The notes beneath the pieces are model-generated. The model was not told the origin of the DNA. It did not search any database and worked only from the letters and a program-made list of their open reading frames with translations. Source: Spirometra erinaceieuropaei (lineage: Eukaryota; Platyhelminthes; Cestoda; Diphyllobothriidea; Diphyllobothriidae). Taken from it: a stretch of DNA of 64,000 bases. The position numbers and the translations under genes are program-made. This document shows, piece after piece, positions 57,424 to 64,000 of this stretch (its first letter is position 1; each line of letters begins with the position of its first letter). Where the stretch lies: positions 378,115-442,114 of the forward strand of contig CACRXP010000143.1 of the NCBI GenBank assembly GCA_902702965.1, written 5' to 3'.

Positions 57424-57822
57424 TTAAACTGGAAAGGTTACCTGCTTTGCTCCGGCATCTGTAAAGAGAGTCAACTTTAAGTAAACGCACTGGGCACTGT
57501 GCGCCGGCGTCGTATCGATAAATCGATTCATTGAGTTCTCATCCGAGGTCCAAGCTTCGAAAGGTTTTTGGGCAGCTTTGTTTCCTGAGTAGGCGATTAT
57601 ATTGATGACTTTGTAGTTAAATTCGTGATCCACTTCGTAGGTGTGGACATCCACTTGTAATATTTCGTCTCCCAGCAACTCGAGCAGCTTATTTTTGTGT
57701 GGGCATAATGAGAACACGCCTCCAGTCTTGCCTGTGTAGCTACAAGGACAATTTTGGAATGGGATGCGATAAACTACTCCAGGATTTTGCCGCAACTTAA
57801 TTTTCATATTCATGCTGCACAT
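57424..57822 (-). pseudogene. PLE family 2 endonuclease remnant
   Basis: A 132-residue minus-strand frame containing NPGVVYRIPFQNCPCSYTGK, then TG, a DHEFNYKVINI block and KPFEAWTSDENSMNRFIDTT. This aligns with the endonuclease at 40,761-41,309 (YRIPCANCPCVYVGHTG; FLEAWHSNADSINRH). The basic segment between the YIG strand and the His (the RINEH position) has been replaced by unrelated residues, so an essential Arg is lost. The RT is absent upstream. Nothing else of the element was found around it. Confidence 0.75.
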
Positions 57823-59244
57823 GGTTATTGTATTGTTCCATCGATAAATGATTGGCTAGTAGGCATAAGAATTGTCTTTGCATCTGTTAACGTTGCTATC
57901 TCTGAGGTTTGACTCCTGTACGAGTTCAAAAGCTCAGAAAAATAAACAGAATATCCCTGTGCTCGATTGTCTTCCTCCTGAAATTCGAATTTTCGCCTCC
58001 ATTCAAGAAAGTGTGCTAACTTGACAGGCAGTACCTAGTGGTCAGATTGGAACAAGACGTCCTCCTTAGTCCAAGCATAAGTCACGTTTCCGATTTTACA
58101 TTCTCTACCATGAATTTGTCGCCTAATTGGAGGTCTGCGTTTGATGTTTTCTTACCACAATGAGTAAATCCATACAGATATCCTTTTGATCTTTCGGTGC
58201 ACATCGCATATGCTCTCTTTATTCTTCCTACCCCTACTGGTCATGGTGCTGATAACGGTTTTAGACGAAAGCAAATTTTTTCACTGATGAAAATGATAGG
58301 AATGTTAAACAGGCACATGTTTAGGGAGAGCCTTTGCAAAATGAGACTCTATTATCACTGAAGTCCTAGGATCTCACGCTGAGTGACTGCAACAATTTTT
58401 AAAAAAGATGGCTAGCGATAGGACTGTGCTCCAGACACCAAAGGCAAATTTTTAATAATTTCTCTTTGCTATTCAAAATATTAGCATCATTGTTTCCTAA
58501 TCGGATGAAAATGACCATGAATATCGAGGAAAGATTGTGATACTTGCCGGCAGATTATTCTGAATAGCGTGTTCAATAAGAATCAAGATAATATATAACC
58601 AAACCTGGGAAGTACCCACATCTTTTAGAATTAATGCTTACACATTTTACACTAAATTACGTTGTTTATGGGTCTGCATATGATTTTTAACTTATGGTAT
58701 AATAATATTGACAGCATCTTCTTCATAATCATTTTATTGGCCTGTACAGATTGAATCGGCTTTTGCTCATCTGTAAGAAGAGCAAATTCAATTAAATCGC
58801 AATCATCCTTTGATGTGTCTGCTCTCTCGAAGGCACACGGGTGTCGTTCTCCGGTCAAAAATAGCAACAGTCCGGGTGACAGGGTATTTTCCAATTAGCC
58901 ACCACTGCCGTGAGTTTGGAGATAGCTGCGTAGGGTTCACACAGCTTGGGGCAGATAATAAAATTGGTTGGCTGAGTTCGTATCTGGGCCGCCGGTTACA
59001 ACTACTTATTGGCGTGTCTTTCTCTCGATGTGTTCGGCCATCCTCGCTCCTGCAATGTTAAACACGCGACCCGTTGAAAAGATGCCAGCGGTACTTGAAC
59101 TACTTCGCCACCGTGTCGCACAGCCGCCTTAAGTTCGCTCACGCGCGATCCGAGCATGCGTCCAGTCTGGAAGTGTAGATACATGGATATTTTAGGCACG
59201 GGATACAGTGCTTTAGCCTCCATATCTAGCCCCAAGACATTGCC
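57823..59244. other. No recognised gene
   Basis: Short frames only. A possible ARMAEH-type PLE scrap near 59,035-59,060 is too short to call. Confidence 0.4.
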
Positions 59245-59535
59245 CTTAAGCCTAAGCCCTAACCATAACCCCTAGCCCTAATCCTAACCCCAGCTCTAAC
59301 ACTAAACATTAACTGCAGCCCTAAACCCAAGAACATCCAACTCGAAATTCAGAAGGAGACGATAGGCCGAAAGTTAAGAAAGACCACTGGTATTAGGCCA
59401 AAAAGTAGCCACGACAACAAAGAAACAGGGCCGTCAACAGAACACACACCGCAACACACAGTAACAGCATGTCAACGCAATCACACCAACGCAAAACAGT
59501 TAACTAGGTCAACAGTATTGTGTCTATCAGGTGAG
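59245..59535 (+). repeat. Telomere-like tract with conserved flank, copy 2
   Basis: CCCTAA-like units (59,245-59,335) followed by a 200 bp non-telomeric segment alignable to the reverse complement of 19,492-19,696. Shared features are TAACTGCAGCCCTAAACCC, GAAGGAGACGATAGGCCGA, GACCACTGGTATTAGGCC, GTCAACAGAACACACACCG and CAACAGTATTGTGTCTATCA. Confidence 0.75.
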
Positions 59536-61037
59536 GTCACAAAAGCAAATCTTACCTGATATTCAACCAGTACTTCTCCTTTCTCATGCGTGTGCCTGAC
59601 ATTTGGACCCTCATCGTCATTCGAGATGAATTTGAAATTCCGCCTGGTGGCTTATTTGTACTATCAGCGTACGCTTTATAGCCACACAAGAAGAAATCTT
59701 TCGGCATAACAAAGAGCTCAAAATGCGGATCTCCTTCCACTGATGTGGTTTAAAATGTAATTCCATTGACTTATGGCCACATGCGTAAGTGTCAGTACTT
59801 GAAGGACTCAGGAAATGGCGGAAAAAAAACCGGTTGTAACTTTACGCGGTCAGATGGAGTGATAATGTAGGGTTTGTTCTGTTGTAGCCGTTCTCGGAGG
59901 CATTGCGGAGAGCAATCAACATTGATAGTGCAGTGGTGCTAGGGGTTGCCGCACTCGAGGAATATATTATGGCCCAGGGGCTAATGCATCGGTCAGAGTA
60001 TTCAAGCATCAACGTAACCGAATATTTTAAAAGATAAGGAGGGCATTTAATAGCGCGCTTTAAAGTTACCATCTTGCCCAAATGGCGATCTACCGATCTC
60101 ATTTACGCGGGAGTTGCCTGTGCAAACGCCCATCTATGTACCATTATCAGTGCCTTAGTTGAAGTCATTATTTGCTCGTATTGTCCTGCCCTTCCAGCAC
60201 GGTGCCCACTCGGCACTCTAACTACTAGTTCCATAAGAAATGTACTTTTATTTCTAGCTGGCTAAAAGCCATAGTTGATTAGGTATACGTTTGAGACCAA
60301 GCAGCCATGAATGATCCTAAGATATCAAAAGTATGGGTGGCGGTATTCAATAAAAAAATTAGCCCACTTTCCGGTAAAACGCGGTGAGCCAAAATCAGAC
60401 AACAGGCTAGCAAAATAATGCATTTTCAATATTAGATGACCGCGAGCTGTTACCTTTTTAAATTTTAAAAGTAACCTCATTTAAGCATTATATAAAGCAA
60501 ATTAAATCTCTCAATTTGAACCTGCGCCATTTTGCAAGTCATCATAATGGTCCTCAAGCAGTGGCTACTAGACTAACCATTGGCACATTTATTACGTCAG
60601 GTATGCGTTGCTTTACTGGCGCAAAAGTCTTTATACATGATTACTTTCTAATTATGCCACAAATACTGTGGCGCACAACTTCCTCGAAAAACAAATACTC
60701 TGTATGGGCCGTAAGCAACAACAATTGCAATAAATGTATCGGAGACCGCGAAAGTAATTTAACGTCTACAAAATTTGCACTTCATAACAAACAGCTGCTT
60801 CTATGACATGTATTTCTGACTGATTTTTTGTGAGTTTATATATTAGAATGTGCTTTTATAGAAAACATGAACAAAGAAGACTTTTATTTGTTTAATTGGA
60901 AAAAAATAACGACATTAAACTTTATTTTCTAGGGAAAGGCAATTTGGGGTTTTAGGAAAACTTACTAAGTACAAAATATTTCAAGACCATTTAATGTCCA
61001 TTAAGATATCAGCAACAGCAGAGTCTAGAACCGATAA
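59536..61037. other. No recognised gene
   Basis: Short frames only. The word TTTTATAGAAAACATGAAC at about 60,855 resembles the inner arms of the long-TIR family, but no arm tips were found around it. Confidence 0.4.
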
Positions 61038-61386
61038 CTAACTTGAACCGGCATGTGCACCATGTCATACGTTAAATTGTGGTAGGAGGGGTGTTAACGG
61101 GTGCGGCAATATAAATAGGACAGAGACTAAGTAAACACTGAAAATAAGCAAATATCTTCCGTCTTTTCGTAAAGAAATTGAACGCAATAATAAAAAATAG
61201 CAAAAGGCAATTTAAAAAATAGCGCACATCCAATAAAGCGTCGCTGTTAAGTTTATATTCAGTCGGAGGTGCAAAGAAATTTCAGTCAATGGGAACATTG
61301 AATAATATGTTGTGTTCAAATGACACAGAATATTAGTGTACATGTTGCAGTGGCTAGCTTCATTGGTCCTAAAACCTACAGTTACT
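61038..61386 (+). repeat. Dispersed 0.36 kb repeat, copy 3
   Basis: Most diverged of three copies: TAACTTGAACCGGCATGTG, CATGTCATACGTTAAATTG, TTTCAGTCAATGGGAAC with TTGAATAATATGTTG, and TGGTCCTAAAACCTACAGT align with 9,456 and 16,080. Confidence 0.6.
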
Positions 61387-62454
61387 CAAATATCCTAGTG
61401 TCTCCTAGCTTAACAATGCTCCTCATTAACTTGATAGCATGGATTGCCTTCATTGTGAATTTGAATGAACTCCACAGGATATCTCCTTGAAGTCGCAGGA
61501 GAGTGTATGCCTTTTTCCAATACAAACAGTGTACAGCATAAACACCCAAAAATCCCCAGCATAACTGCAACAGCAGATCAGGTTCATAGTTGTAAATAGA
61601 AAATAGCATATTAGTGTATAGAATTTCAGGAGGAAATTATTCTCTGCGTAACGGATACAAGCCAGAATTGGTTTGTGCATATTTCGTGAGAACAACTTCC
61701 GAACTTTTGAACACGTCAATGGCAAAAATACACACTGTATAATTGGCCATCTTTAACTGAAACCGGCTAATTCAAGCGGCTAAAATGAATTGCACTTAAA
61801 AGACAACATCCAACGTTTGTGATTATTTTGTATAATAGCTGATCACCCAAACCCCTTTAAGGACTCCCTTTTGTAATTGAAAATGAATAGCAGAGCTGCG
61901 GATAACATTTTGTAAGATTAATCATTGACCTTTGTTGAGCCGCATAGTTTAATAAAATGGCTTCCATGAAACCTCCATGGTACTACAGCTGTCTTCGAAA
62001 CAATTGTCGCTAGCCGTCTAGGGGGGTGTGTAAGGGTTTCTTAACCATCACCTCTACACAGCGTCATATTGGTAAAAACGGTGCCACAAGATTACGTCTG
62101 ATTTTTAATCTTTCAGATGTCCACCCTGGACTTCGTTACCGTGGTCCTTAGTGTATCGATCTGTTAAAAAAACAGGTAAGAATGTGGATAAAAAGAATTG
62201 ATTGAGTCTTATGGCTGATAAAGTAGTTACAACTTAAGCGTAATTATTTTGGGGAGATAATGACTTTTGGTTATTCATAAATTCTAGATGGAATATTTGG
62301 GCTTTTTTATATTTTTAATTACGACATATTTCAAGATCCTGCAGTGTCCATTGGAATACAGTGTCATCTGCACGTTTAATAATGTCCCTTATATAGTTGG
62401 GAGCATTGCTCATAGGATATCTATTTAAAGATACAAAAGGACATGTCGCTTTTA
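61387..62454. other. No recognised feature
   Basis: AT-rich; nothing supported. Confidence 0.4.
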
Positions 62455-62915
62455 AATTTCGTCAGAAATCAACTACGAACATGGAGTATATCAGTTTATC
62501 CAAGGTCTATAGACTCGGACCGATATTTCTATGCATAAATATTTGACCTAAAGTCCATCAAGCACAGCGCGCAACTGCGTAATATTCATAAGCTTTCGAC
62601 AGACAGCTATTAGAATGCTTTAGGGTAAGGTGATACCATATTAACAGCACAGGTACTAGACAAAAGCCAGTGGGTCTTGCAGCGATCCCAATCTGTTTAA
62701 TGCTGGTTACTCCAATTTAGAATTTGCCGCACTTTAATTTCCCCAGAGGTCATCTACGAACGTGGAGTAAATCATTTTACTCGAGGTCTGTAGGCTCAGA
62801 TCGAACATTACGTATGAATTTTTGGGCCGAAGTCCATCATCAACAGCGGTAATCGCTGACAGACGGCTAGTCGTATACTTTACGGTGAGGTGATTGCATA
62901 CTAAGAACACATCTG
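62455..62915 (+). repeat. Two diverged tandem units of about 0.3 kb
   Basis: 62,455-62,650 and 62,752-62,915 align in the same orientation: CAACTACGAACATGGAGTA/CATCTACGAACGTGGAGTA, AAGGTCTATAGACTCGGACC/GAGGTCTGTAGGCTCAGATC, AAAGTCCATCAAGCACAGCG/GAAGTCCATCATCAACAGCG, and TTTAGGGTAAGGTGATACCATA/TTTACGGTGAGGTGATTGCATA. The second unit ends at the start of recognisable LINE coding (62,922). Confidence 0.75.
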
Positions 62916-62921
62916 AGTAGA

Positions 62922-64000
62922 CCAGGATTGGTTTGACGAAAATAACGCAGCCATCAGCAACCTGCTCGCTAAAAAGCTAAGGTTTCACAGGGTCGCCATT
63001 GATTGCCCGACTGCTGCAAACAAATTGGCCTTCTACCGATATCGCCGCATTGTGCAGCGACGGTTGTGGCGATGCAGTAAGCACGCATGGCTGAAGAGAC
63101 GCAAGGATATGCCGACCGCAATGGTTAAAACAGCGTCTTTACAACGATAAAGGCGACCTACGTTCCTACAGAAAAAGAACCTTCCTGCTTTTCAGTATAA
63201 ACAGAAAACACTTCTAACACAACAGTCGCTGATTCTAAAGCTCTGGACTGTGCACTTTCGAAGTGTCTAAAGTCGCTCACCAACAAACTCCGCCGCCGTC
63301 GCCACTGCCACCAACTTGCTCCCTAAATTAAAAATTAAGATCGACATAGATCTTCCGCCCTTCCCGCTTCCAGAAACTTACCGCGCGTGCGCATAATCCC
63401 CAAAGGGGAGGCGCCCAGATCGGAGTCGATCCCAACTGAAACCTTAAAGCACGGCGCCTAATGACTAGTGGATCGACTTACTGCGCGATACCAGAAGATG
63501 CGCCTTCTAAGATACGCTTATCAGAACCTCAAGGATGCATTAGTCGTCTACTTCTTCAAATGAACGGGAACGGACAAGTCTGTGAAAATGACAGAAAGAT
63601 CTTGCTGCGCAGCATCCACGCGAAGATCTTTGTTCACATCCTCCTTAACAGTCTCGACAGGTGCTTCGAACAAGGAATTTTGTCGTAAAGTCTATGCGGA
63701 TTCCGATGACAACGCGAAACCACTGACAATGCCTTCGCTGCTCGTCAGCTAGAAAAAAAGTGCTGGATGATGAGGGCCTACATCCGCACTACATTTCATG
63801 GACTTGACGAATGTCTTCGGTATGGTAAATGGCGATGGCCTGTGAAAAACTGTGAAAAAATTTGGCCGTCCTGAGCGATTCAAACCGATGACACCTGCTC
63901 AACGAGGGGAAGACAACACGACGCGCCGACTACGGGGCAGTTTCCAAAGCATTCACAGTGATTAATGGAGTGAAGCAGGGCTGAATCTCAAATCCCATCT
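62922..64000 (+). pseudogene. Second LINE copy, decayed, runs off the window
   Basis: Plus-strand coding remnants follow the same order as the 48-51 kb LINE: DQDWFDENNAAISNLLAKK (62,925), ANKLAFYRYRRIVQRRLW (63,016), a SLILKLW.VHFRSV block (63,220), DIDLPPFPLPET (63,345), GQVCENDRKILL (63,575), AKIFVHILLNSLDRCFEQG (63,625), MVNGDGL (63,820) and AFTVINGVKQG (63,950). Several frame changes and stops lie between them. At the first of these blocks this copy keeps the Gln codon (CAG) where the 51 kb copy has TAG, which supports calling that a mutation. The RT active-site ADD lies beyond the window end. Confidence 0.85.

Noticed and set aside
59035..59075. ARMAEH-type PLE endonuclease scrap on the minus strand
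   Set aside because: Only about six residues resemble the family and the flanking codons do not continue the match.
1..64000. CRISPR arrays, bacterial operons, riboswitches, prophage
   Set aside because: No regularly spaced identical repeats, no ribosome-binding-site and gene-cluster structure and no phage functions were seen. The window is eukaryotic in character.

Overview
This looks like a repeat-dominated stretch of a flatworm nuclear genome, most likely a diphyllobothriidean tapeworm (Spirometra-like). That placement rests on two element types I recognise from such genomes: a non-LTR retrotransposon whose reverse transcriptase is followed by C2H2 zinc fingers, and Penelope-like elements (PLEs) with a C-terminal GIY-YIG endonuclease. 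It is an inference from memory, not a database match. There are no bacterial features, no operons, no rRNA and no convincing host gene. Every coding region I can identify belongs to a retroelement.  Layout. 1-9 kb: AT-rich DNA with a tRNA-derived SINE cluster (4.46-4.9 kb), a PLE N-terminal scrap (5.5 kb), a CCCTAA-like tract (5.9 kb) and a PLE RT-tail/endonuclease fragment on the minus strand (8.0-8.9 kb). 9-20 kb: two copies of a 0.36 kb dispersed repeat, a long inverted repeat with tRNA-like outer ends (14.2-14.7 kb), a small PLE derivative with inverted ends (17.7-18.5 kb) and a TTAGGG-like tract (19.7 kb). 20-30 kb: four of six copies of a long-terminal-inverted-repeat element with no ORF, plus the best PLE (24.87-26.83 kb). 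32-43 kb: a series of decayed PLEs of at least two families, invaded by an inverted SINE pair, and a 0.32 kb mini-PLE (42.7 kb). 45-53 kb: two more inverted-repeat elements flanking the LINE (about 47.0-51.3 kb). 53-62 kb: three SINEs, another PLE endonuclease, another CCCTAA tract and a third copy of the 0.36 kb repeat. 62.4-64 kb: two tandem units followed by a second, more decayed copy of the same LINE lineage running off the end.  How the parts relate. PLE copies share a terminal module (pLTR) carrying a hammerhead-ribozyme-like core. In the two PLE copies with both ends preserved the downstream module is in sense and the upstream one is inverted; partial copies agree. Two small derivatives also have inverted ends. 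The LINE copy at 48-51 kb is interrupted by only two in-frame stop codons and has a substituted catalytic-motif residue in its endonuclease. The SINEs and inverted-repeat elements encode nothing and would depend on proteins made elsewhere. The window reads as a graveyard of nested insertions of different ages.
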